Below are positions 53,296-62,257 of a stretch of DNA of 64,000 nt, piece after piece. A model generated the notes under the pieces. It was not told where the DNA came from. It did not search any database and was given only the letters and a program-made list of their open reading frames with translations. Each line of letters starts with the position of its first letter. Within the stretch, counting starts at the first letter, position 1. Source of the stretch: JAAZZY01 sp964612505 (GTDB lineage: Bacteria > Chlamydiota > Chlamydiia > Chlamydiales > JAAZZY01); assembly GCA_964612505.1 (NCBI GenBank), contig CAZTEX010000010.1, positions 16,651-80,650 on the forward strand, given 5' to 3'. A program made the position numbers and the translations under genes.

Positions 53296-53520
53296 AAAAA
53301 TGGATCATATTGTTTTCCGAAAGTTTACAAACATTATGAAGAGATTTTTAAAATAGCCATCTCAACTGTAGCACAATGGCCTCAAGAAGGGGGGCAAGTT
53401 GTTCCGAATTTTTCTGTAGAAGGAGTTATCTATCCTGAAAAAGTTCCACATCAACCTGGGATAAAACGACTATATTCTCGTAAAGAGCCTTTTACCAATC
53501 TTCCTATTGGGGATGATTAA
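53296..53520 (+). pseudogene. Truncated copy of the immunity C-terminal repeat
   Basis: The frame ending at TAA 53518-53520 reads KHYEEIFKIAISTVAQW then QVVPNFSVEGVIYPEKV and LYSRKEPFTNL. It closely matches the end of the upstream gene (HYEEIFKIATSTVAQW, QVIPKLAVRGVLYPKK, LYSRQEPFADP). The start of the copy is missing; a TAA lies at 53293-53295. It looks like an extra immunity gene that lost its 5' part. Confidence 0.7.
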
Positions 53521-53617
53521 ATTTTGATAAAACAAATTGTAGATCGTCCCTGCAAATCTATATGATCATGCAGTTAAACAATTTGCTGTTATTTTTAGAA
53601 TTCATTGAACAAGATTT

Positions 53618-55725
53618 CTAAAACATCCATTCGAACTTAATCTTAACGGTGTAGATTTCAAAATGAGAAAGCATATCGACTTCAAAGCCGGAAGTTAATA
53701 AAAATCGATCAAAGCGCTGCGCATAAAACTCTGTCCCTAAAATAAGCTGATTTGTCGTTCCATTATACCCATCAATTGTGAAAACTAAACTACTTGGGCC
53801 ATCTCTAAACCTTGCAGACAAGGTTTGATTTTTTAATAAGATATTGGCAAGCCAACCCACATAAATATTGGGGGCATAGCAAAATTTCTTAGTAACATAT
53901 TCTTTAACTAGCCTCATTCTTACACTGGGCTGCATGATGTAGTCGGTATTGTTTTGTATTGCCAGAGAAACAGAGTTTGCTTCTTTTTCAGTATAACTAG
54001 AGGTAAAGATGGTTAGATAATTGAGTGTGGCCTCGGGCTGAAGTAAAAAGTTGTTTCCTAAGTTAAAGTAAAAACCTCCATTGGCTCTTAATAGAAGATC
54101 ATAACTGATGTAGTTGCCTTTGGCGATTCTTTCAAGACCTGAGAATGAAATTCTTCTGTGAGTTCGAATAAAATTGAAAGCGCCCATCACCATAAAGTTT
54201 CCAAAAGCTTTTTCATTAAACCATCCAAAAAAAGGTGCGACGTAAAGGGTGCTCCATCTAGAGTTTCCAAAATTGGAATCAAAGATTAAATTAGAATGCG
54301 TATAGCCGATTCCACCTTCAATAATGAAGTGGTTATTGATAACTTGTTCCCAGCCAAGGCCTGCACCATAAGTATAAGCGTTAAACTCCACTTGACCATT
54401 ATCGGTCAAATCTCCGTTTGCATTCCTTTGGTTATAAAAACCCCAATGGGTTCAATAAACAGTCCTGTCTTAGGAGTTTGGTAGCAAGAGAATTCAGATT
54501 CTTCTTTCTTTTTCTTTTTTTTCGATTGAGTCGGTTTTTTTCTCGCGCTCTTTTGAAATTGCTTGTCTAAGACAACTGCCATTTGAATATCATTTTGATA
54601 AGTTGCTTGTGGAACAGCAGCGCTGGCGAGTGGGCTTAATTGAATGAGCGCTGAGGTGAATTCTTCTGCAGAAAGGGAAAATAAACGGTTATTAATATTG
54701 GTTAGGTCTGGCGTTCCTGCTAAAACCCGATTATTTGAAAACATATAATTTCCCATCACTTGGCTGTTTCCTTTAAGAGAGCTTAAAGGAACTGGGAGCA
54801 TAACCGTATCTTGCAAAATAGTTAATACCACATCATTGTCAACAACTGAGGTGGAAAAGTTTAAAGAATGTACTTCAACCAGATTTGTGATAGTGCCATT
54901 AACTCCTCCAGCTCCAGTAATAATATTGTAAGTAGTCCCACGTGTGTAAACTCCTGGTAGAGGCTTTACGTTAAGAGTATTTCCATTAGTTAAAGTGACG
55001 GTTCCAGTAGCGCTTATGAGATCTGTTTGTGTTGGCAAAATATTTAATTCATAAATACCTGCGGCTCCAAGTGTGAAATTACCTGTGATATTTAGGGTGG
55101 CAATCGCAGCATTCCCTCCAGGGCTAATAGTACCCGTTGCCACATTTACGTTGCCTGTAATTGCAGCCGCGTTCCCCGCTGTATTTAAAGTTCCCCCAGT
55201 TTGGTTAATATTGCTGATCGTTTGGCTGCCATTGCCTAGCACGAGGGAGCCTCCATCATGAGCAATCGCTCCAATAGTATTGTCTCCATTCAGGGTGAGT
55301 ATGCCGCTATTGGTTTTAGTTAAATTAACAATATCCAAAAGCGCGCTTTGAAAGGTCGTATTTCCTGTTGTAGAGACGTTGACAGTATTCGCTGTTAAAC
55401 CACCTATCCCTGGAGAAAAACTATGACTACCTGCGGTCACCTGAAGAGTAGCAATAGTGGCAAAGTCGATTATTGTTGCTCCACCAGAGTCACCCGCATT
55501 GAAAGTAGCCGTGTCTCCCATCCCAGGCGCTGGAGCAATCGACCAATTTCCTGCTGTACCCCAAAAATCATCTACGCCACCATTCCAATCGGCTGAAACT
55601 GCGTGCAAATAAGAGATGGAAGGGCAAAGAGACAATAGTAAAATAAGTAATCTTGTTTTCAACAATTTGAAGCCTTGATTAATTGAGTGACGCCAAACAG
55701 ATAGCATGAGACAGTGATGGTTCAT
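53618..55725 (-). pseudogene. Autotransporter split by a frameshift between passenger and barrel
   Basis: The first frame (55725-54406) has a signal peptide, a beta-helical passenger with G/N/T-rich repeats (LTLNGDNTIGAIAHDGG, LNTAGNAAAITGNV, ATLNITGNFTLGAAG) and the start of the transporter (SALIQLSPLASAAVPQ), ending GMQTEI. The second frame (54409-53618) opens with LTDNGQVEFNAYTYGAGLG and ends with the C-terminal Phe of a barrel (FEWMF). The two overlap by 4 nt in different frames. One extra base would give a single autotransporter, so a deletion near 54408 is likely. Possible translational restart is an alternative. Confidence 0.75.
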
Positions 55726-55809
55726 ACAATGTTTTTTGAGCTGAAACTAAACGATCTTTTTTTGAAATACAAGGTAAAAATAGTTTTTGAAGTGATTTCA
55801 AAGAAGGCT

Positions 55810-56373
55810 TTATCCAAGTAATCTTCCTTCAAAATAAGTCCTTGGAATGGCAGTGCCGCCAAACCCATCTAATCCAAGGATGTTTACTGGGTAACTTGTC
55901 TCGATAATAACCCTTGCAGTTTCACCAGCTTGCATGATAGCAGCTTGGATTATTTCAAGAGCGCGTATTGAATTTTTAGCTGGGTTGACTGCAAAGAATT
56001 CATTATAAGCTGTATTTCCAATTAAAAGTTTTAAAACTACAGAAGAGGTGGAGGCTGGGACTGTGGTCATGCGAACGGCAGCCTTAAATAAATATCGTCC
56101 TTGGGTAGGGGCTGTAAAAACACCATTGCTAGAGTTATAATGTCCCCCAACATTTGCAGCAACCAGCTCAGGAATGAGATTGATGAGAGGGGGTGGACTC
56201 ACTAAAAAAGCATTGCGGTAAGCGTTAAAATAGGGCTGGAGAGGTAGAACTTTGATGCCATTGGGAATAATTTTAAAAGGAGGCGTTTGTGATTCATTTT
56301 GCGAAGTTGTTATTACAAAATTGCCATAAGGATCTGGCCCTATAAAAGGAGTAGCGTTTGTTGCATTTACCAC
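55810..56373 (-). CDS. C1q-like domain protein (copy 2)
   Basis: 187 residues. The core ANVGGHYNSSNGVFTAPTQGRYLFKAAVRM, LKLLIGNTAYNEF and the end FGGTAIPRTYFEGRLLG follow the C1q/TNF-like jelly-roll pattern (N-x-G-x-x-Y...G-x-F-x-x-P-x-x-G-x-Y-x-F; final F-x-G-x-L-L). The N-terminus PFIGPDPYGNFVI is shared with the neighbour at 56455. Likely a trimeric binding or adhesion module; it has no signal peptide. Confidence 0.68.
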   Translation of the reverse strand: MVNATNATPFIGPDPYGNFVITTSQNESQTPPFKIIPNGIKVLPLQPYFNAYRNAFLVSPPPLINLIPELVAANVGGHYNSSNGVFTAPTQGRYLFKAAVRMTTVPASTSSVVLKLLIGNTAYNEFFAVNPAKNSIRALEIIQAAIMQAGETARVIIETSYPVNILGLDGFGGTAIPRTYFEGRLLG

Positions 56374-56454
56374 ATTAACCTCTTTTGAGAAGCGACTTCT
56401 CAGGTTTTTAATTATTGTTTATACGTAAAATGATCTCCTTTAAATTCTCTTAAG

Positions 56455-57021
56455 TTACATCAGACCGCCTGATATTCCTGAGTTGCAGAGTACAGGATCG
56501 CCCCCAAATCCAACCGCTTGATTAGTAGTGAGGCTTTGAACAGCGGCAGAAACTTCTACCCATGCAATGGTTCCTTGCTTCATAAATTCGGTTACAAAAA
56601 GATGCATTGTTTTGCGGAGAGAATCATAACTAGACTCCCACTTCTCATATTTCGTCGTTCCAATAAGAATAGCTAAAATGGAATTTGTTTTTATATCTGG
56701 TAGATTTGTTAGTGAGACTCTGGCGTTCAAAAAATAAACCCCATCTACTGGAGCTGTAAATTGACCGCTTGTTTGGTTGTAATATTCTCCCACATTTGCA
56801 TGGATAAAATCAGGAATAAATCTTGCAAATTGGGCGTTGATCGTTTGGTTATGCAAGGTTTGAGATAGACAAGCACTAAAAAAGGGCTTGTATGGCTCTG
56901 TTACAATCCCATCTTTATTGATTTTAAGAGCGGGATTTTCACTTGCTGAATGGCCAATAACGACGCTTTCGCCAATAGGGTCTCTACCTACATAAAATTG
57001 TGGTTTTATCGCTTCTACCAT
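56455..57021 (-). CDS. C1q-like domain protein (copy 1)
   Basis: 188 residues, paralog of 55810-56373. It shares FYVGRDPIGESVVI, PYKPFFSA and HANVGEYYNQTSGQFTAPVDGVYFLNARVSLTNLP. The last strands are less like C1q. Tandem with copy 2 (81 bases apart). Likely function: binding of a host or envelope ligand, by family only. Confidence 0.65.
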   Translation of the reverse strand: MVEAIKPQFYVGRDPIGESVVIGHSASENPALKINKDGIVTEPYKPFFSACLSQTLHNQTINAQFARFIPDFIHANVGEYYNQTSGQFTAPVDGVYFLNARVSLTNLPDIKTNSILAILIGTTKYEKWESSYDSLRKTMHLFVTEFMKQGTIAWVEVSAAVQSLTTNQAVGFGGDPVLCNSGISGGLM

Positions 57022-57120
57022 ATTTCTTCTCCCGCGAAGTTTATTAAAAATAAAATTTTACAGAAACAGTTCTTTTATATGAAGAAAAAGCGTTAGGGTG
57101 AATTTGCTGTCAAAGAAGAA

Positions 57121-57215
57121 TGTCATCGCACTTTTCGGTTTTTTCCGAAGATCATATTTTGAGCGGTCGATTAAAGAAAAGCAAAAGAAACATAAGATCA
57201 TTCTATAAAGATCAT
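57121..57215 (-). pseudogene. Decayed second copy of the lipoprotein 5' end
   Basis: Read on the minus strand from 57215, ATGATCTTTATAGAATGATC and the following about 75 bases align closely with the start of the gene at 57742 (ATGATCCTTTATAGATTG), including TTGCTTTTC and GCTCAAAA blocks, but one base is missing and the frame stops after five codons. The ATG overlaps the stop of the intact gene (ATGA). Confidence 0.65.
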
Positions 57216-57742
57216 TTTTTCTCAGATAAAAGAGCTAAAGCTTCCATATAAGTTTCTCTTTCGCTTGTTTTGTATTTGATACTGTCAGGATCATTTGTAT
57301 GGTAGGCAAATCTCCCAAAATTATAAGCACAAACGCAGAGGTCTGGATAGTAATTTTTTTTATGATCGGGCTTGATATAAATTTGAATTTGAACGCTGTT
57401 TTTCTTAAAACCACCCGGCAGAAGGTACTTTTGGATCTCTGGATCGTTATTTACTGTTGTAATGACCTCTTGAGCACAGTCCATTAAGATAGCGCGAGCC
57501 TCTTCTTTTGTGAGCGATCGGTAAATATAGAAAGCCAGAAAGAAACTCTCTATTTCACGCATCATCGAGGCTCCTTCCCCGCATTGCTTTAAACCATACC
57601 GTTGAGATAAAGTCTTCGCACAACTTTTTAAAACTCGATGGGCTACGATACAGTCATCACTCTTTTCTTGAGATGGATCAGGTTTTGAACAGCCAACGAG
57701 AGAAAAGCAAATGAAACACAAGATCAATCTATAAAGGATCAT
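57212..57742 (-). CDS. Lipoprotein, paralog of 33224-33964
   Basis: 176 residues with a classical lipobox (FSLVGCSKPD, Cys18). The body has SLTKEEARAILMDCAQEV, IQKYLLPGGFKKNSVQIQ, YYPDLCVCAYNFG and ETYMEALALL, all shared with the protein at 33224. Its ATG overlaps the TGA of a DUF687-like remnant, as the paralog overlaps the intact DUF687 gene. Function unknown; the pairing suggests a link with DUF687 proteins. Confidence 0.78.
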   Translation of the reverse strand: MILYRLILCFICFSLVGCSKPDPSQEKSDDCIVAHRVLKSCAKTLSQRYGLKQCGEGASMMREIESFFLAFYIYRSLTKEEARAILMDCAQEVITTVNNDPEIQKYLLPGGFKKNSVQIQIYIKPDHKKNYYPDLCVCAYNFGRFAYHTNDPDSIKYKTSERETYMEALALLSEKK

Positions 57743-57816
57743 TTGAGATCTCCTTGAGCAAATGCTTCATTGTTTTGTCGAAGAGATTCAGCATACCCTC
57801 CTTTTATCAGATGGGT
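57739..57816 (-). pseudogene. C-terminal remnant of a DUF687-like gene
   Basis: The frame ending at TGA 57739-57741 encodes THLIKGGYAESLRQNNEAF and six further residues. It aligns with the last residues of the DUF687 protein (SKTYTDLIRKVNRGF) and stands directly before a lipoprotein with ATGA overlap, as in 31312-33964. Upstream stops (TAA at 57817-57819) show decay. The match is short. Confidence 0.5.
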
Positions 57817-57919
57817 TTACAGCGACTTCAGCCATTTATCCTATAAAGCATTGACTAAGTCTTCCAGGGTTAGCAATTTTGATTTCTTCAACTTTCAAAG
57901 ATTTAAATGTGGTTTTTTC

Positions 57920-58432
57920 TCAATTTTTTGTGTGTTGTTTTCGAGTCACCGTGAAAATGATATCATCAAAATCATCGTCGCATTCACCATCGTTGCAGTA
58001 ATATCGTCTTCCATTTTCTATTTCTTCAACGATCATTCCGGCCCCTCCCCAATGATCATGCATTAGCCATTCTCTTCCTCCTACATAGCATGCTGGATCA
58101 TTTACCTTATCAAAACCTCCTACCCATGCATTTTGTATGAAAATATGTGAGGAAGTTGTAAAAAACTGTAGCTCATAAGGCTCTTTATTTTCCCAAAGAA
58201 ACAGATTAACCCTCTTGCCTTTTTTGAGGATTTTTCCTTGAAATTTAAGATATCCTTCAACTTCAAAACAAAATCCTTGTCGATAAGAGCTATTTGTTTT
58301 TTCGGTAGTTATTATCAAAATTTCTCGATCTTTGATCGGAAATTCATCTCCTGCTACAACTTTTTTACCATTATAGATTGTTGAAAGAGGAGCTGTCGTA
58401 GAGTTATTAAATTGTTGCTTGAAATTAACCAT
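57920..58432 (-). CDS. Putative immunity protein for the LHH toxin
   Basis: 170 residues, beta-rich, no signal peptide. It starts 10 nt after the stop of the LHH nuclease-type gene and has several acidic stretches (CNDGECDDDFDD) and Trp/Gly turns (WVGGFDK, DHWGGAGM). Position and acidity fit an immunity protein that blocks a nuclease; no known Imm family is recognised. Confidence 0.55.
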   Translation of the reverse strand: MVNFKQQFNNSTTAPLSTIYNGKKVVAGDEFPIKDREILIITTEKTNSSYRQGFCFEVEGYLKFQGKILKKGKRVNLFLWENKEPYELQFFTTSSHIFIQNAWVGGFDKVNDPACYVGGREWLMHDHWGGAGMIVEEIENGRRYYCNDGECDDDFDDIIFTVTRKQHTKN

Positions 58433-58442
58433 GTTAACCTTT

Positions 58443-60041
58443 TTATTTCCTATACGGATCTAAACTTATGTGCTCTTTTTGAGTTACTTCAATAAAGTTG
58501 AAAAGTCCGCCCTCTCTCTGTGGGGGGCTATGGTGCAATTCAATGCTTTCAAGTTGTCCTCGAGCATTTTTAATTTGAGGAGCTAATCCCTGTTTCATCC
58601 TAGCTACGTTCTCTGTACTGGCCTCGTAGACTAAAGGTCCTTGAATTTGACCATTTTCATGTAAATAAGCTTTATTTTTCCAGTGTCTTTGTCGAACTGA
58701 ACTCCACCTAGGAATATCTCCTTTACCTGTTAAATTGTTAATGGGCTGTCCTATAGACCAGCCTTTTACGTTGTTTACACAAGTAGTGGGTATTCTTAAA
58801 GCACCAAGTATATGCCAAGGGGAAGGCATTATGCCAATAGCAACAGGATTTCGAGATTTAACTTCGGGTAAATAATTCGTTGCTTGACGAGTTGAGAAAA
58901 GCTGATCTATTTTATTGTGAATTGCAGTAGCAGCTTCTTGTTGTTTCTCAAAAGTATTTGCATCTAATGAATCTAAGAGATTTTTCGGCAATAACTTTGC
59001 TATGTAATCTCTGATGTTTTCGGCTTCTAAAACTCCTATTCCTTCAAATTCAGCCCATTTGTCATACAAATCATGAGCAATTTTTGCCCCTACATTTTTC
59101 GCCATTTGAATAAAAGAATTTTCATTTGAGTTGTAAGAAGGATTTATAGGATTGTTTTCTTTTAATATCTCAATATTCTGGATCAATAGATCTTTATCTA
59201 AGGAGATTTCATCGGATTTTATTGTTTCTATGTCAATTTGTTGGTTTGGATGACACTCTTTTTCTGAGGGAGTAGTAAGAGTTATTTTTGGATCATTTTG
59301 TTCAATATCATCAGACTCTTCGTTTTCTAAAGGCTTAGCATTTCCAATGGCTCCCGCAGCCGCTCCGGCTGCTGCTGCACTTTCAGCAAGAGCTGCAGCG
59401 CCTACCGTGTTAATAATTGCAATTGTAGTAATTGCAACTACAACCACAGCAGCCACAACACAAACGCCAATAATAATGGCCTTGCGATGCTTTTTACAAA
59501 AGTTTCCAATTTTTCTCCAAAACCCATCCTTGGATTTAGTGTTATTTTTGGCATCTAAAAATAAATGAGCTTTGAAATCTGAGGAATAAGAAGCCCCCAC
59601 AAAGTCAAATTCTTTTATATCTTCAAGAAGCTCTTGAAAATCTCTTCTAATTTCTTTTAGCTCTAGAGGATCCTCAGTCGCTTTCTCAATACTTTTAGTG
59701 ATTAAGCTAATAACTTGATGAAGTTCCTCGATAGAGGCTTTGTTGTAAAAGCTCCCTTTAATAATCTCATCTAGAAAATACTCTACTTCAGCCTGAGTGA
59801 GAGTCCTGTCTTGGCGATGAAGGCGGTGAAGAAAAGTGGAAATATCAGAGGCTTTTTTATTGGCTACAGAGGGTTTAGGTACTGAAAGAACATCCCAGCT
59901 TTGAGATAAAGAATAAGAGCTTTTCTTAGGAAAAGAAGGGATTTCAAAATAAGCGAAAGAAGAATATTGAGACTGATTAGAAAAGGCAGTGTATGGATTT
60001 GTTTTAGAGAACAAAGGAACTGATGTTGCGGAGAGTTTCAT
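58443..60041 (-). CDS. Polymorphic toxin with C-terminal LHH (HNH/Endo VII-type) nuclease
   Basis: 532 residues. Residues about 188-212 are strongly hydrophobic and 213-233 Ala-rich, a likely membrane or delivery segment after a coiled N-terminal half. The C-terminal part has QPINNLTGKGDIPRW, then IELHHSPPQREGG with LHH at 502-504, and FIEVTQKEHISLDPYR. This order (LHH..PQ..GG..EV..EH..LDPYR) is the signature of the Tox-LHH group of HNH/Endonuclease VII fold nucleases. Target DNA or RNA cleavage is expected. The immunity candidate follows. Confidence 0.78.
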   Translation of the reverse strand: MKLSATSVPLFSKTNPYTAFSNQSQYSSFAYFEIPSFPKKSSYSLSQSWDVLSVPKPSVANKKASDISTFLHRLHRQDRTLTQAEVEYFLDEIIKGSFYNKASIEELHQVISLITKSIEKATEDPLELKEIRRDFQELLEDIKEFDFVGASYSSDFKAHLFLDAKNNTKSKDGFWRKIGNFCKKHRKAIIIGVCVVAAVVVVAITTIAIINTVGAAALAESAAAAGAAAGAIGNAKPLENEESDDIEQNDPKITLTTPSEKECHPNQQIDIETIKSDEISLDKDLLIQNIEILKENNPINPSYNSNENSFIQMAKNVGAKIAHDLYDKWAEFEGIGVLEAENIRDYIAKLLPKNLLDSLDANTFEKQQEAATAIHNKIDQLFSTRQATNYLPEVKSRNPVAIGIMPSPWHILGALRIPTTCVNNVKGWSIGQPINNLTGKGDIPRWSSVRQRHWKNKAYLHENGQIQGPLVYEASTENVARMKQGLAPQIKNARGQLESIELHHSPPQREGGLFNFIEVTQKEHISLDPYRK

Positions 60042-60344
60042 TTCTTTCTCTCGTTAATTTTTACGAAATCTTAATAATAGGGGGCTTTTTAAAACAAGGA
60101 GATATTTTATTAACACCTCGTTAGTAGGGATGCGCTTGTTTCTTTGTGAAAGTAAGGCGATATTTCATGCGAAAGATTATTTTTCTTTCAGGTTAAACGA
60201 TTTATGTATGAGCTGGGTTAGGCAGGGCTAAGGTAAGAAAAGGCTGGTCATGGTCATTATTATAGCAATTAGTCCTTTAGTCCTTGAGGAAGTCGGATAA
60301 ATTTTTATATATTTAATAATGTAAAAACCATAAGAGAATAAATT
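60042..60344. other. Intergenic region between divergent genes
   Basis: AT-rich, no gene or clear repeat seen; it should contain the promoters of the toxin gene (minus) and the SDR gene (plus). Confidence 0.4.
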
Positions 60345-61034
60345 ATGAATAACTCTGATAATGTAGTGTTAATAACAGGGGTAACTAAGGGGCTTGGAAG
60401 GGCTTTGTTGGAGGTCTTTTATCGAAATAAATGGACTGTTGTAGGTTGTGGAAGATCTAAGGTTTTAATAGAGCAATTAGCGCAAGAATTTCATTTAAAT
60501 CAAAATTTAAGAATATTGGATATTTCAAATCATGAAGAGGTGAAGAGATGGGCAACAGCAGTAATTACAACATTTGGAAAACCGAGTATTATGATCAATA
60601 ATGCTTCTGCTGTGAACTTTCCAGCAAATCTTTGGGATATATCTCATAAAGAATTTAAGCAAGTAATTGATACTAACTTAATGGGCGTTTTTAATATTTT
60701 GAGTGCCTTTTTGCCTTATATTATTGATAGTAAATCAACTATTGTGAATGTAAGCTCATATTGGGGAAAACATGGTGAAGCAAAAGTATCACCATATTGT
60801 GCAAGTAAATTTGCTATAGAAGGATTAACTCAGTCATTAGCTAAAGAGGTGTCTGAAAATAATATTATAGTCACATTAGATCCCGGTATCATGAGAACTG
60901 ATATGCTCAAAAAGTGTGCTTCAGATCAAATTCTTGCTTTGGCGAAATCTCCATATGAAAAAGCAGTGAATATTTATTCAAAACTAACTGAGTTAGTCGC
61001 TGCGGATTCTGGGAAAACTATTCTTATTGATTAA
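60345..61034 (+). CDS. Short-chain dehydrogenase/reductase (SDR)
   Basis: 229 residues. ITGVTKGLGRALL is the NAD(P)-binding TGxxxGLG motif, INNASA the NNAG-equivalent, VNVSSYWG carries the catalytic Ser and YCASKFAIEG the Tyr-x-x-x-Lys pair; the DPGIMRTDM segment is the later PG motif. The substrate is unknown. It converges with and overlaps the MFS gene by 4 nt. Confidence 0.9.
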   Translation: MNNSDNVVLITGVTKGLGRALLEVFYRNKWTVVGCGRSKVLIEQLAQEFHLNQNLRILDISNHEEVKRWATAVITTFGKPSIMINNASAVNFPANLWDISHKEFKQVIDTNLMGVFNILSAFLPYIIDSKSTIVNVSSYWGKHGEAKVSPYCASKFAIEGLTQSLAKEVSENNIIVTLDPGIMRTDMLKKCASDQILALAKSPYEKAVNIYSKLTELVAADSGKTILID

Positions 61035-62257
61035 TTTGGCAATTTTTTAAGGTGCATAAAGAATATCAGTAATGCACTTGTCGCAAATGCAGCACAAATC
61101 CAAATGGCAAAGTTATAATGTAAATAAGTGATGCTCCCTATAAGCAACGAACCTATCAATAATGAAAATGAAAATATTGATTGCGATACCCCTAAAATTT
61201 TTCCTCTAATAAATTCACCAGATGAAGATATTGATAAAGAGATTAAATGAATCCAGCAGAGGATATTTGCTAATCCATATAAGCCCGATGAAATAAATAA
61301 AGCTTTAGGATTTTTGGCTATAAAACAAAATAAATATGAAAAAATCAACACGAAGAAAGCGCCTGTAAGGATCTTTTTTGATGAAAATTTGTCGCTAATG
61401 AATTTATTTATAAATATTGCTCCTAAAAAAGAGAGAACTCCTCCAAACGAAATGATATTTCCTAAAATAGCAGCGGATACAGCAAACTTTTCAAGAGCAA
61501 AGATGGGTAAACTAACAGAAAAGCTTTCAACGCTAATTACAAATAATAAAAAAATTGAGAAGATTAGCCCCAGTTTTTTATCTTTGTAGCTATCTATAAT
61601 ATTTTTAAACCCAATAAAAAGTGAAATTTTTCTTTTTGAGGGATTATATTTATCTTTGTAAATAGGTAGTAACACGATTGTCAGTAAATATAGGATTGCA
61701 ATAAACCAAAATGGTATTGAATAACCTTCTAAAAAAAAGAATTGTATTTGCGTTAGGTGTCCGCCAATGAATGGGCCAAGTATAATGCCAAGAACAGCTC
61801 CGCTTGTTAAGTATCCCAGATGATGAGGTCTATTTTTTTCAGTGCTAATATCAGCAGTTGCTGCAAGTAAAACGGCAGCATTTCCTGATGAAATGCCAAT
61901 AATAATTCGAGCAATATAAAGCAAAGTAATGCTTGCCGAAGAAAAAGAAATTGCATTTAGAATATTTCCAAAGATACCCATAATAATTCCAACATATAGG
62001 ATTTTCTTTCTGCCATATTGATCTGATAGTTCACCAAATATAGGGCCGGCTATAAAAAGACCTAGAGCGTGACATGCAATAATAGAACCTATAAGAAAAG
62101 GTTTAACAAAGGTTAAAGTTGTATTAATAGAGAAGAAGTTGTCTTTCAAGAAAACAACTGGTAATATTGGAAAAACTACAAAAACCCCTAGATAATCTAT
62201 TAAATAGATTAGAAAAAAAATAAAGAGTGAAAGCTTATTTTTTGCTTTTTCTTTCAT
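61031..62257 (-). CDS. MFS transporter, TetA/DHA1-like
   Basis: 408 residues, 12 membrane spans. The loop 2-3 motif A is visible as GPIFGELSDQYGRKKI, and motif-C-like VLGIILGPFIGG is in helix 5, as in drug/proton antiporters. Start overlaps the upstream membrane-protein gene by 23 nt, so it is the third gene of a minus-strand operon. The substrate is unknown. Confidence 0.88.
   Translation of the reverse strand: MKEKAKNKLSLFIFFLIYLIDYLGVFVVFPILPVVFLKDNFFSINTTLTFVKPFLIGSIIACHALGLFIAGPIFGELSDQYGRKKILYVGIIMGIFGNILNAISFSSASITLLYIARIIIGISSGNAAVLLAATADISTEKNRPHHLGYLTSGAVLGIILGPFIGGHLTQIQFFFLEGYSIPFWFIAILYLLTIVLLPIYKDKYNPSKRKISLFIGFKNIIDSYKDKKLGLIFSIFLLFVISVESFSVSLPIFALEKFAVSAAILGNIISFGGVLSFLGAIFINKFISDKFSSKKILTGAFFVLIFSYLFCFIAKNPKALFISSGLYGLANILCWIHLISLSISSSGEFIRGKILGVSQSIFSFSLLIGSLLIGSITYLHYNFAIWICAAFATSALLIFFMHLKKLPN

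Noticed and set aside
57770..58066. Plus-strand frame of about 98 codons
   Set aside because: Half of it is antisense to the 170-residue gene, it has no ribosome site and no motif.
59347..59568. Plus-strand Ala/Thr-rich frame
   Set aside because: It is antisense to the Ala/Val membrane segment of the LHH toxin gene; the composition is a mirror effect.
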